Virus record (IMG/VR): IMGVR_UViG_3300044695_001206
Location: 1-64,000 of that record
Reading direction: 5' to 3' (one strand)
Source: a virus
Length of the DNA stretch: 64,000 nucleotides
A program made the translations under genes and the position numbers. Each line of letters begins with the position of its first letter. Positions within the stretch are counted from its first letter, which is position 1. Under the pieces are notes generated by a model. It was not told the origin of the DNA, searched no databases, and saw nothing but the letters and a program-made list of their open reading frames with translations. This document shows, piece by piece, positions 47,601 to 55,184 of the stretch.

Positions 47601-49950
47601 TGAATTCTTTTGATACATCTCCTGATCGGTCTGTTTGAGAAGGAATAAAGATTAAAGGCATACCATCCGCTGTTCGTGGGGTAATAGCACCTAGTTCTCT
47701 AGATCCTCTGACAGTCATTACATCTTTATAATCTGTGCCTGATACACCCTTGATCTCATTAAACTTAATTGGAAGACCTCCGCGTGGAGTACCAATAAAG
47801 TTATAGTTCTGTTGGGTAACATCAAGATCAGCTTGTAACCACGGAGCAGCACCCTGCTCAGTCATTACTGGAAGATCATCATAGACGATCTTAGCATAAG
47901 CGAGTCGCTCATCAAAAGATGGTCGTGTCACATCGCTAATGCTAGGAGCCATACCACGCTTTTCCATTGCTGTTGGTGTGGAAGCAATAACTAAACGCAT
48001 AAGCTCAACTAAAGGTATTTGACTGCGAATGCGTTCGCCTCTTTCGCCTCTCTTTGTATAGATAGCTCCATTAACCAAAGCTGTAAATACTTCAGTATCT
48101 AACTTTGGGCTAATCTGTCTTGCAAAGCGTAGTGAAACATCTTCAAGATTTTCTCCAGTTACATTACCTGTCCAGTTTGTACTGAACAAGTGAGCACCAA
48201 CCAAAGCTTTATTTTGTTCTTTAGTTGCTATAGCTTTATCGTTTGAAGTAAGTCTTTCTCTTTTTTCTTCGGGTAAACCAGCAAGCTTAGGTGTGCTTAG
48301 TAGACGCTCTCTAGCTCCACTAAAGTACATTAAGTTAGGTGTATAGATAACATTTGGTATACCAGTAGCTTCATTTGGAAGAACCAAATAGCCTTCCCGC
48401 TTAATATGTTCTTTTAACAGTTGAGTCATATCAGCATTTTTGCGGTCTGGATTATCTCTATAGAGATTTTCATTAGCATCCATAATAGCTGTGATTCTAG
48501 CAACCATAGGAATAAGCGCAGGGTTCTGAGTAAGCAAAGCTGATGCCGACATCTCAGGAGTTTCATCAACTAAGTTCTGACCAGTAGTTGTAAAAGATAA
48601 TGCATCTTCTTCTAAACCTAAGTTAAACTCTGCAGCTATACCATTAAGGACTGTTGTTAGTTCTTCATACTTAGTTACTTCTGTTGGATTCTCTGCAACA
48701 TTGTAAAGAGTTGCACCAGACCGTAGCTTTTGGATACGACCCCAAGTTCCTTTTAGCATCTCCCGGTTAAGACCAGTGATCTGAGGAAGCTGTGTTAACT
48801 CAAAGCCATTCTTAATATGCATGCGCATCATAGATAGTTTAATCTTTTGTCCTTCATCAAGACCTTCGATTCTATCTATTGCATTCTCTGATAAATGATC
48901 TGGAACATTAGCAAAAGCTGTTGCCACATAAGCAGCCATACCATTGTTTGGTTGTTCTGTTTCAACAACATCTTTTATCATTCGTTCCATATCTAAAGTA
49001 AATTGACCACTAGAATTCATTACAGCACTATAAGGCCCATATGAAAAATTATCTATATCAACCAATCTTTTAAAGTCATCGGGTGATTGTAATGCATCAA
49101 TATACTGTGGTTGGAAATACCATTTACCATCTTCTCTTTTAACAACAGGTGAATTTACTTCGCCTGTCATTGGATCGGAAATAGTTAGCTGACTCCAGTT
49201 ACCAGACATGTCTTTTTCAAATCCTATTATTGGTAGGTTTGGATTTTCTGGGTGTGCAGGAAGAGGGAATGCTCCCAAAAATACTTGTGGTTGGATCTTT
49301 GAATCTCTTACACCAGCACCATTCTTCCAAGCAGCATAACCTTCTTCTTCCTTTACTGCACCATTAATAACTCTTTGTGTTTCATAAAGAAGTTTATTTG
49401 CAAACTTATCAATATCTCGTAGAGAGCTTCGTGATGTCAGCGCTAGTTCTTGATACTTAAGACCAAGACTAGTTATATCTAAATCCTCAGCAAAATAATT
49501 AGCACTACCTAAAACATTAATAGCTTCGTCTTTAAAACTTTCTTTTGTCTTTTGGATCTCTGTTACTAAATCATTAATTACTTTGCTATTAGGCGGTCTT
49601 TTTTCTTTATCGGCATTATAAATCTCAGTACTCTGCTGGAGATAGAAATCATCCAGTGTACTCTGATATTTATCCTTAAGTTCTACTACACCATTTCTTT
49701 TGGAAGTAATAAGGTAGTCTAGAACATTTTCATAAGTTTGTGCAGCTAGTTGAGAAGCGTTTTGACCTAGAGTATACCAATCAATATTGGCAGCTTCAAT
49801 TCCAATCTGCTGCTGTGCAAACTGTACTTGACCTTCCTGATAAACATTGGCAACTTCAGGAGGAGTAAATCCAGCCTGTGGGCCTGTCTCAAAGATAGTC
49901 TGCTGTAGTGGCTCTAGTCCACCACCCATTTGATTATTCCGTTGTGCCAT
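44683..49950 (-). CDS. Large internal virion protein with C-terminal HExxH metallopeptidase-like domain
   Basis: A 1755-aa protein in the position of T7 gp15 (747 aa). The N-terminal 150 residues are helical and Gln-rich. Most of the chain is alpha-helical, with no membrane helices. The C-terminal domain has H1609-ELS-H1613 and a downstream E1671 in VWLAEAKADYY, the zinc ligands of a gluzincin-type peptidase. A D-Q-G-rich strand (WIWFDIQGQTDST) precedes the motif. It is likely ejected into the host with DNA, where the peptidase may cut host proteins or open the wall. It overlaps the upstream ejection gene by 17 bp. Confidence 0.82.
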   Translation of the reverse strand: MAQRNNQMGGGLEPLQQTIFETGPQAGFTPPEVANVYQEGQVQFAQQQIGIEAANIDWYTLGQNASQLAAQTYENVLDYLITSKRNGVVELKDKYQSTLDDFYLQQSTEIYNADKEKRPPNSKVINDLVTEIQKTKESFKDEAINVLGSANYFAEDLDITSLGLKYQELALTSRSSLRDIDKFANKLLYETQRVINGAVKEEEGYAAWKNGAGVRDSKIQPQVFLGAFPLPAHPENPNLPIIGFEKDMSGNWSQLTISDPMTGEVNSPVVKREDGKWYFQPQYIDALQSPDDFKRLVDIDNFSYGPYSAVMNSSGQFTLDMERMIKDVVETEQPNNGMAAYVATAFANVPDHLSENAIDRIEGLDEGQKIKLSMMRMHIKNGFELTQLPQITGLNREMLKGTWGRIQKLRSGATLYNVAENPTEVTKYEELTTVLNGIAAEFNLGLEEDALSFTTTGQNLVDETPEMSASALLTQNPALIPMVARITAIMDANENLYRDNPDRKNADMTQLLKEHIKREGYLVLPNEATGIPNVIYTPNLMYFSGARERLLSTPKLAGLPEEKRERLTSNDKAIATKEQNKALVGAHLFSTNWTGNVTGENLEDVSLRFARQISPKLDTEVFTALVNGAIYTKRGERGERIRSQIPLVELMRLVIASTPTAMEKRGMAPSISDVTRPSFDERLAYAKIVYDDLPVMTEQGAAPWLQADLDVTQQNYNFIGTPRGGLPIKFNEIKGVSGTDYKDVMTVRGSRELGAITPRTADGMPLIFIPSQTDRSGDVSKEFNSGLDRYLEAEAGDYDISPVSYDVETVPNTGTMTPPQVFDQVNESYLPARAVIFTTINEPLSSFERALTFFTQNNVAFHDIVKSDPQLTDVQELAWEVAITPDGKQIYDKNKALFTEENLRILYDKAVANGAKTQVDFMGYIFNAMKVYGENKELVSGRQSSLEFITKSTAEDFLGKEGNKKGIILYEPSSTAFYNGVFDRLNQGLNLYKKDGNYYMFTPDQATKDFTMVIDSSKPQEVVESEIGKFKAKQDRVEKAKKSFFVDKKMPSSNGIAELSRPSTIPAEQLESFHKEFMKYSYDTDLKSFNDFRFIDWGKIYLEHNSFPFKPAEIPEQYFLPGHSKLKEKTTFDRIINDLSNFNMDMDVWPATERSSPEAWAKNQASKSWLNKEYSITDLIDNVRRWWQSSGIETKKQFKSVYPELETILNKTMSEQELLKYAPQFEQLLKSATDPRMSMRQVLLGNYPDAITMYRQESIRQDPTKWFPKIFGNDDTALLRRTNIPANDSITIPEKAFNLVNFVKTADFDYNSITSSGLTQSSWTKIKSLKFTPLELEYQIRVLASTEFKDKSEMEQLNAALETISDDQFVMDSFKTNQFADELHQAIISAQETITKEEAMAIAKDPNALAMIKRNFFALTLKPDGYFTRPGKNAVSTRVSMIADMLQQQQAEETERTERKLIETSKADISKVVTVLSDLGQTIVSDMRKAIEENKNEANLRKPRKYSGFEFKFAYTKTLRESYEKIYGKEKAEELFKQALKFRETNKNIAGVSETSLPLYKETVLDRKIPVYTTDKDLNAEGMAVPDREKGSWIWFDIQGQTDSTSMLHELSHTAQPLHIRKINRFWNNLTHEVWAEFKKEYPDDIEAQNKGIEYLRYVFSEVEMPVWLAEAKADYYLLTNKSFKPETATFEDIGEMFETLSKHQEEKHKSKRSGYHIWNLMFKAFPENDYYRKAIKDIFNSVAVVIPETNERIA

Positions 49951-50986
49951 TTAAATCTCCGAACATTGTTGGATACTTGGACATTGCTGTATAAATACTT
50001 TCAGCTAGTTCTTGTTCATTAGTAATACGCTTGCTAGCAATCTCTCCTTTAAGACCACGAATAATCTGGTCTTGTGGATTGCTTTCAGCATTGATGGAGA
50101 AAGCTTCACCCCAACGATCAAGGGCATAGAAGCCTTGTTCAAGAAGCTTGGTAGCCTCCATTGCAGACTGTCTTTCTTGCATTGAAATGACTGAGCGTTG
50201 TGCTGATAGTTTCATATCAACAGCTTGCTTGATTGGGTTGATTGCGCTGTCTCTAACTAAGACTTGCTCAGCAAACGATGGCGCACCAAACTGATCTTTT
50301 GGAAATACTTGCTGTCTATTTTCAACAGCAAAGCCGGGAATAAACTGGTTGTTTTGTCCATAGATTCCAATACGGCCATTAATAACATTAGCGACATCAA
50401 ATAGATTTAGCTGCTCTAGTCTTACAAAGTCAGCAGTGTGCTGTTCAACAGATACATCGGGATCAAGATCATTCTGTAAGATAAAGTTATTTATCTTGTC
50501 AGATAATGATTTGCTATAGACTTGATTAGCCTTACTAAGATTAGCATTGGCAACCGTTGTTGATAGCTTTGCCAACTCTGGCTCCAGCACAGTTCTTGCC
50601 CATGCTGGCGAGTTATCAATACGATCTCTTAAGAAGAACTCTTTATTAGAGACTCCATTAATTAAGTTGACTTCGTTTAGTGTTACATTAACAAAGTCAG
50701 ACTGTGCTCCTTCTATTCCCCTTGGATGAATGTTTTGATATGTTTGCCAGTATTCGTTACGAGCATTATTGGACATACCATCAACATTAATATTTTTTTT
50801 CCAGTAGTTGAAACGACTTACTGGATTATTTGGGTACATTTTAGAAGCAACTTCTGATACCTGTTTAATCTTTGCAATATCCTGCTTATCAATTAGTTCT
50901 TGTTCTTTTGTAGATATAGAGATTGTTCCTGATACAGACTCAGAAGCAATCTTCTGCAAAGAAGACATAAGATCTTTCTTAGCCAT
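49934..50986 (-). CDS. Internal virion (ejection) protein
   Basis: A 350-aa, mainly helical, polar protein (LSKANQVYSKSLSDKINNFI, QRSVISMQERQSAMEATKLL). It lies between the gp14-like gene and the 1755-aa protein and overlaps the latter, so it is probably a core component, perhaps the N-terminal part of a split gp15. AAGAAAGAT-type weak site; GGAGGTAGTT precedes the ATG. Confidence 0.72.
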   Translation of the reverse strand: MAKKDLMSSLQKIASESVSGTISISTKEQELIDKQDIAKIKQVSEVASKMYPNNPVSRFNYWKKNINVDGMSNNARNEYWQTYQNIHPRGIEGAQSDFVNVTLNEVNLINGVSNKEFFLRDRIDNSPAWARTVLEPELAKLSTTVANANLSKANQVYSKSLSDKINNFILQNDLDPDVSVEQHTADFVRLEQLNLFDVANVINGRIGIYGQNNQFIPGFAVENRQQVFPKDQFGAPSFAEQVLVRDSAINPIKQAVDMKLSAQRSVISMQERQSAMEATKLLEQGFYALDRWGEAFSINAESNPQDQIIRGLKGEIASKRITNEQELAESIYTAMSKYPTMFGDLNGTTE

Positions 50987-51019
50987 TAACTACCTCCAAG
51001 TTGAAATAATTGAGTTGTA

Positions 51020-51799
51020 TTATGGATTAAAGTAAACACTACCTACTCCTGTGTATGGTGCTGCTTGGCTACTTATATTCCCATATCCCGGCATAACTCT
51101 TCTTGATTCCATATCAGCACTTGCATATGGAGCACTACCGCCACCACCACCGCCACCGAATCCGCCGCCATATTGCAACTGTGCATTAATACCAGCAGAC
51201 GCACCCTGCAGACCAGCCTGAATAAGTCCGGTTGTCAAAGCGGCACTAGAGTTATCTGGAATACCACCCTTAGCTGGAATAAAGATACCAAGATCTGGGG
51301 CAATAGATGAAGCTCTTTGGGCAAGCCGTGCTTGCTGTTGAGTTACAATATCCTGATAGGCACTTCTATGGTTTAACTTTAGAGCTACCATGTTATTACC
51401 TAGTGACTCAATGTTCTGACGGAATAAGGCTCGGGCTGTACCACTAGTTGGGTTCATTCCCCGGCCTGTTGTTGCTGCCAAGAACTGTGCGTTAACTTGA
51501 GCAGTCTGTTTACTTAGTGTACTTTTTTGATTGTTAAAAGACTTGTCTAAATAAAGCTCGGCCATTGCTCGTTCTTTATTTGCAGCCCTTTCAATTTGTA
51601 CATTTCTTTCAAGATTAGCTTGGAACTGGCGCATTGTATTTCTATCTTGCGCCTGCTTTTGCCACTGTGCTTGAAAGTTTGCATTACGCTGCTGGATTTC
51701 TGCAGCCATTGCTTGAGACTTAGCTTGGCTTGAAGCACCAAGCGCACCCATTACTCCTGAAGCTAAAGCCATTCCACCAAGTGCAATTGCTACGCCCAT
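51020..51799 (-). CDS. Internal virion protein B (T7 gp14-like)
   Basis: A 259-aa protein with the gp14 plan: a Gly/Ala-rich hydrophobic N-terminus (IALGGMALASGVMGALG), a long Gln/Asn-rich helix (residues 25-120), and a Gly-rich C-terminus with a run of Gly (GGGFGGGGGGG). gp14 forms the outer-membrane pore of the ejection tube. It overlaps the sulfotransferase-like gene by 10 bp. Confidence 0.82.
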   Translation of the reverse strand: MGVAIALGGMALASGVMGALGASSQAKSQAMAAEIQQRNANFQAQWQKQAQDRNTMRQFQANLERNVQIERAANKERAMAELYLDKSFNNQKSTLSKQTAQVNAQFLAATTGRGMNPTSGTARALFRQNIESLGNNMVALKLNHRSAYQDIVTQQQARLAQRASSIAPDLGIFIPAKGGIPDNSSAALTTGLIQAGLQGASAGINAQLQYGGGFGGGGGGGSAPYASADMESRRVMPGYGNISSQAAPYTGVGSVYFNP

Positions 51800-52287
51800 T
51801 TTAGTCCTCTTTCTATGAATAAGAGAATTTCATCTAACGAAGAATTTAGATCTTCAGTATAGACTCTCTTTAGTTTAGTTTCTTCAAAAGTTGATAACCA
51901 TTTTTCTGTATTCTCAATAAAAGGAAACAATGAAGATGAAGGAGAATCTAAAGACAATAATGAAGGATTTAATCTACATTCATCTTTAAATACCTTATAA
52001 ATGCTAGCTAGTTGAGCTAGTTTATCTTGTCGTTCTAATACAACAATACCACCTATATTTTGTTTATCAATCGTTAAAAAAGTAGGATACCATAGTTTAA
52101 CCAAACAATTATTTATTGTTGGATTGTATATAGGTGTTTCCCAATATCCATTTATATTGTGTTCTTCGACAGTTAAGTTAGATATAAACTTATGTCCATG
52201 TATAGGTATTCCTTTTTGTTTTGCTTGTTGCATTACAAAGGATGTCCCTGTTCTTGGACCTAAGCCTGTTACTATAACTATACTCAT
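51790..52287 (-). CDS. Sulfotransferase-like P-loop protein
   Basis: A 165-aa protein. The start VTGLGPRTGTSFVMQQA resembles the PAPS-binding loop of sulfotransferases (GxxRxGTS), and VVLERQDKLAQLASIYK matches the 3'-phosphate-binding R-x-D/S helix. It is shorter than usual (about 250 aa). It is wedged between large terminase and gp14-like genes with 4-bp and 10-bp overlaps, so it is expressed with virion genes. Possible role in modifying a virion protein or a surface sugar; unproven. Confidence 0.6.
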   Translation of the reverse strand: MSIVIVTGLGPRTGTSFVMQQAKQKGIPIHGHKFISNLTVEEHNINGYWETPIYNPTINNCLVKLWYPTFLTIDKQNIGGIVVLERQDKLAQLASIYKVFKDECRLNPSLLSLDSPSSSLFPFIENTEKWLSTFEETKLKRVYTEDLNSSLDEILLFIERGLKWA

Positions 52288-53969
52288 TTTCTTTTGCGGT
52301 TTAGAATTGATTTACCAAACTTATTTTCTTTTGGTTCTTTTCCATTTAGCAGGACAGCACCAGAGATTCTATCTCCTAGAATACCTAGGGATCTCTTGTT
52401 GCCCATCCATTCTTTTACTTTATTCTTGTAATCTTCTTCTTGTCTTACAACCATTTCCTTTTCAGGGTCGATTGCCAAAGCATCAGTCCAGTAAGACACA
52501 GCAGCAGCAAGGACATCAACACGGTCATCGTGCTTCAGTGCTCCGCGCTTTTCCTGCATTCTGGTAATCTGAATTTGATTATCTTTGTTAAGCAATACTT
52601 GAGTATCCATGACAAGTCTATGCTGAGACATGATAGGTTCAAGAGTATTGATTATTCGTATTTCCTTTTGACCAGATACCTTGAATTCCTCAATAGCAAC
52701 CTGACCACAATTTTGCATAACGACGGGTGTAAGAATCTTTCCAAACATACCATCACCATAGTTAGACTCATATCTAACTAGATTGATATTGTACTGATTG
52801 ATTAACTTACAGATTTGTTTTAATGTGGGTGTGTCGTACCCGCCTTGGATACCAATGAGTTCATGGATGACAACATAACCATGAGCGAATGACGCAACGC
52901 ATATTGCAGTTTCATCCGCGCCACGACCAGAGGGGTCAATGAAGAGAACGGTCTGTGAGTACGGGACAAACTTAGGTTCAATGTGCATCGGCTCATAGAC
53001 TAGATCTCCCTTCATGCCGAACGAGGATACCCGCCTATTAACCACGCTCTTTGCATGGACTATTTTTACGGGGAATACTTCTGGATCGACATCAATAACA
53101 ATTAAGTCTTGGAGTCTGAGCGGATACTTTTTGTTGTCTGCTGAAGTAGTTTTGAGTTTATAGTGGAGTTCAAAGTTTGTAGGACCAATCTTTGCTTCAA
53201 GTTCAGCAAGCTTCTCATCCGAGAATCGTTCTGGCTGAGTCGAACAACCCGGCTCCATACCCAACTGCAGCACATAGGAATCAACATCTTCAGTATCCTC
53301 TGCATTATCCAAGTCTGGCATTACCGCTGGAAACTTGATAATCTTGTAGATACCACCTAGTTTATTATATACAGAGTCTTTGGATTGTGGTGTACCAAGA
53401 AATCTGATTGAGCAGTCCTCGCCTTTGTTCTTGACATTCTCAAGTTCAAGGCAACGCTCCCATAGTTTCTCTCTAGCCTGTGGGCTATCGGAGTTCTCAG
53501 GAATCTCTACATCGTCACCAATGATCTTGTCTGCGTGTAGACCTGTAATCTGGGAGGTAATACCTCTGGCAGTTACTGATAGATCCTGAGTGAACTTAGT
53601 TCTATTGTTTACATTAAAACCAAAAGCACTATCCTTATCGGACTCTTGTGGTTCTAGCGTTGTCATGTATGGAACTAAAGTTAGAATGTTTCTGGTCTGG
53701 GATACGAACTTGATTGCCTTGTCTGCTGTGGCAGAAAGTACAAGTATTGTAGTATTAGGATTCCGTAATAGAACCCAAGATACATAGCAAGCCGTAATTA
53801 CACTCTTGCCAGCACCACGCCCTGCCTGTAGGATATGGTCGTTTGGACCATCCTGTAGGCGGTTGGCTATGGCATACTGGAGTGGGGTAGGTTCACCCAA
53901 TCCCAAATACTTAAAACAAAAATAGAGGTGATTACGGAAGTCGTCTATGACCTCTGGGGGTGGCTTCAT
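52284..53969 (-). CDS. Terminase large subunit (T7 gp19-like)
   Basis: A 561-aa packaging motor. Walker A is AGRGAGKS (residues 49-56), Walker B lies at KIIGDDVEIPEN, and a coupling motif follows (FLGTPQSKDS). The nuclease domain shows LFIDPSGRGADETAI and the C-terminal DDRVDVLAAAV, both acidic clusters for metal-dependent cutting of concatemers. The ATG has GGAGGC ahead. It follows a strong terminator hairpin separating it from small terminase. Confidence 0.96.
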   Translation of the reverse strand: MKPPPEVIDDFRNHLYFCFKYLGLGEPTPLQYAIANRLQDGPNDHILQAGRGAGKSVITACYVSWVLLRNPNTTILVLSATADKAIKFVSQTRNILTLVPYMTTLEPQESDKDSAFGFNVNNRTKFTQDLSVTARGITSQITGLHADKIIGDDVEIPENSDSPQAREKLWERCLELENVKNKGEDCSIRFLGTPQSKDSVYNKLGGIYKIIKFPAVMPDLDNAEDTEDVDSYVLQLGMEPGCSTQPERFSDEKLAELEAKIGPTNFELHYKLKTTSADNKKYPLRLQDLIVIDVDPEVFPVKIVHAKSVVNRRVSSFGMKGDLVYEPMHIEPKFVPYSQTVLFIDPSGRGADETAICVASFAHGYVVIHELIGIQGGYDTPTLKQICKLINQYNINLVRYESNYGDGMFGKILTPVVMQNCGQVAIEEFKVSGQKEIRIINTLEPIMSQHRLVMDTQVLLNKDNQIQITRMQEKRGALKHDDRVDVLAAAVSYWTDALAIDPEKEMVVRQEEDYKNKVKEWMGNKRSLGILGDRISGAVLLNGKEPKENKFGKSILNRKRK

Positions 53970-54024
53970 GGTTTGCCTCCTAATGGCCCTAGAATGGCCT
54001 ATAAACGGTTTTAATGTGTCATGG

Positions 54025-54084
54025 CTATCTGGGTAGCCTAAATCAAACGAATGGTTCCTAAGGGCATTTCTGCCCCTAGGAACC
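54025..54084 (-). terminator. Hairpin terminator between small and large terminase genes
   Basis: The minus strand has a 14-bp stem GGTTCCTAGGGGCA with its complement (one G-U), GAAA tetraloop (54053-54084), then a T-rich tail ATTCGTTTGATTT; a second stem GGCTA/TAGCC follows (54025-54040). Same design as the late terminator at 34821. It would lower terminase and ejection-protein expression or act as a processing site. Confidence 0.72.
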
Positions 54085-54089
54085 GGATA

Positions 54090-54314
54090 TTAAATCTGTG
54101 ACGATTTAAACTTAAATGGCATTCTAGACTTTATGGACTCCTCAAGGGTATCCAAGGTGCTAGAAGGGATGCCATCTAATGCTTCCCGGTTGTCGTTAAC
54201 CACGCCGCGAACGACTTGGTATAGACCGGGTGTGGATTTTGTATCATCCTTAAGATCATTTAATAGTCTTTCTATTAAACTCTGATTAAGGAGATTGATT
54301 AGTTCTTTGTTCAC
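54090..54314 (-). CDS. Terminase small subunit candidate (T7 gp18-like)
   Basis: A 74-aa helical protein starting with GTG in a GTGA overlap with the preceding membrane peptide. Pattern LINLLNQSLIERLLNDL, then STLDTLEESIKSRMPF. T7 gp18 is 89 aa. The assignment rests on size, helical content and position immediately before large terminase. Confidence 0.65.
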   Translation of the reverse strand: MNKELINLLNQSLIERLLNDLKDDTKSTPGLYQVVRGVVNDNREALDGIPSSTLDTLEESIKSRMPFKFKSSQI

Positions 54315-54424
54315 TTCTTCTTGAAAAGCTCAGGAAGCTTGCTTACTGGTACGACAGAACCAGCAATGTAGCCTACTGCACAAAGCATAAGAGCGAACCA
54401 AACTGAACCTAGGAATGAATCCAT
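54311..54424 (-). CDS. 37-aa single-pass membrane peptide (possible holin)
   Basis: MDSFLGSVWFALMLCAVGYI then AGSVVPVSKLPELFKKK: one transmembrane helix and a basic tail. It lies among fibre, spanin-like and terminase genes, where T7 has holin 17.5. A pinholin-type or accessory lysis role is plausible. It overlaps the small terminase start. Confidence 0.6.
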   Translation of the reverse strand: MDSFLGSVWFALMLCAVGYIAGSVVPVSKLPELFKKK

Positions 54425-54425
54425 A

Positions 54426-54899
54426 TTATTTACTCACTTTCTTGTACGCAGCGTCGAACGCAGGATCACTGGCTCTCATCACTGCTATTGCTTCACGAAT
54501 GGTGGTTGGATCTGTATCATCCTTGGCTTCAGCTAGCACCTTAGCTTGCTGGAGTTTTTTATCAGGGATAAACAATCCTAATGAATAGACCACCTTTTTG
54601 ATTAGGGAACCTACTCCGGTATACCAGAGAAGGAAACATACACCGATTACCGCTAAGGCAATTGCCCCATAGGTAATCATATCTCCCCACCAAGGGATAG
54701 TATCTTTTACATTGCCAACGGCTCCTGCTATGTCTGATGATTCACTAATGATATTGTTAGCATGCTTGTGAGCTACTTTAATATCATTAGTTCTTATAAT
54801 TGACATTGCTTCTCTTTGGATATAATGATTACTTGTGGATATTTCTTTAGTTGCAGAACATCCAGCCAAAAATACTAAGCCGATGAAATAACGGATCAT
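54426..54899 (-). CDS. Lipoprotein with internal membrane helix (lysis cassette)
   Basis: A 157-aa protein. The signal MIRYFIGLVFLAGC has a lipobox LAGC (lipid-modified C14), followed by about 60 exported residues, a second hydrophobic helix (ITYGAIALAVIGVCFLLWY) and a charged C-terminal tail. The lipobox and 4-bp overlap with the coiled-coil membrane gene suggest an outer-membrane spanin partner, but the second helix is unusual for Rz1-type proteins. Confidence 0.65.
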   Translation of the reverse strand: MIRYFIGLVFLAGCSATKEISTSNHYIQREAMSIIRTNDIKVAHKHANNIISESSDIAGAVGNVKDTIPWWGDMITYGAIALAVIGVCFLLWYTGVGSLIKKVVYSLGLFIPDKKLQQAKVLAEAKDDTDPTTIREAIAVMRASDPAFDAAYKKVSK

Positions 54900-55150
54900 T
54901 TTGACTCCAGCATTTCAACACGGTACTTTAGTGCCTTTAAGTCACCTACTACTGTGATGATGTTTTTGCTGTTTTCAATATCAGCCTTTACTAGATCTTT
55001 AGTTATTTCTTTGAGCTGCTTTAGCTCTTCTGAGTTAGATTCGATCATTGCTTCTCGTTTACCTAACCTGACAATGACAGTTACTACACCAATGGTAAGA
55101 ATAGCTAACTGCATAACAGAAACATAAATTGCAAGGTTATTTTCAACCAT
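54896..55150 (-). CDS. Rz-like inner-membrane spanin candidate
   Basis: An 84-aa protein: N-terminal transmembrane helix (IYVSVMQLAILTIGVVTVIV) and a coiled coil (EELKQLKEITKDLVKADIE to LKYRVEMLESK). This is the i-spanin layout; the neighbouring lipoprotein would be its partner. The position after the tail fibre equals T7 18.5. AAGGAGTAAC precedes the ATG. Confidence 0.65.
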   Translation of the reverse strand: MVENNLAIYVSVMQLAILTIGVVTVIVRLGKREAMIESNSEELKQLKEITKDLVKADIENSKNIITVVGDLKALKYRVEMLESK

Positions 55151-55184
55151 AGTTACTCCTTAATAACTACAATACAAAATATAA

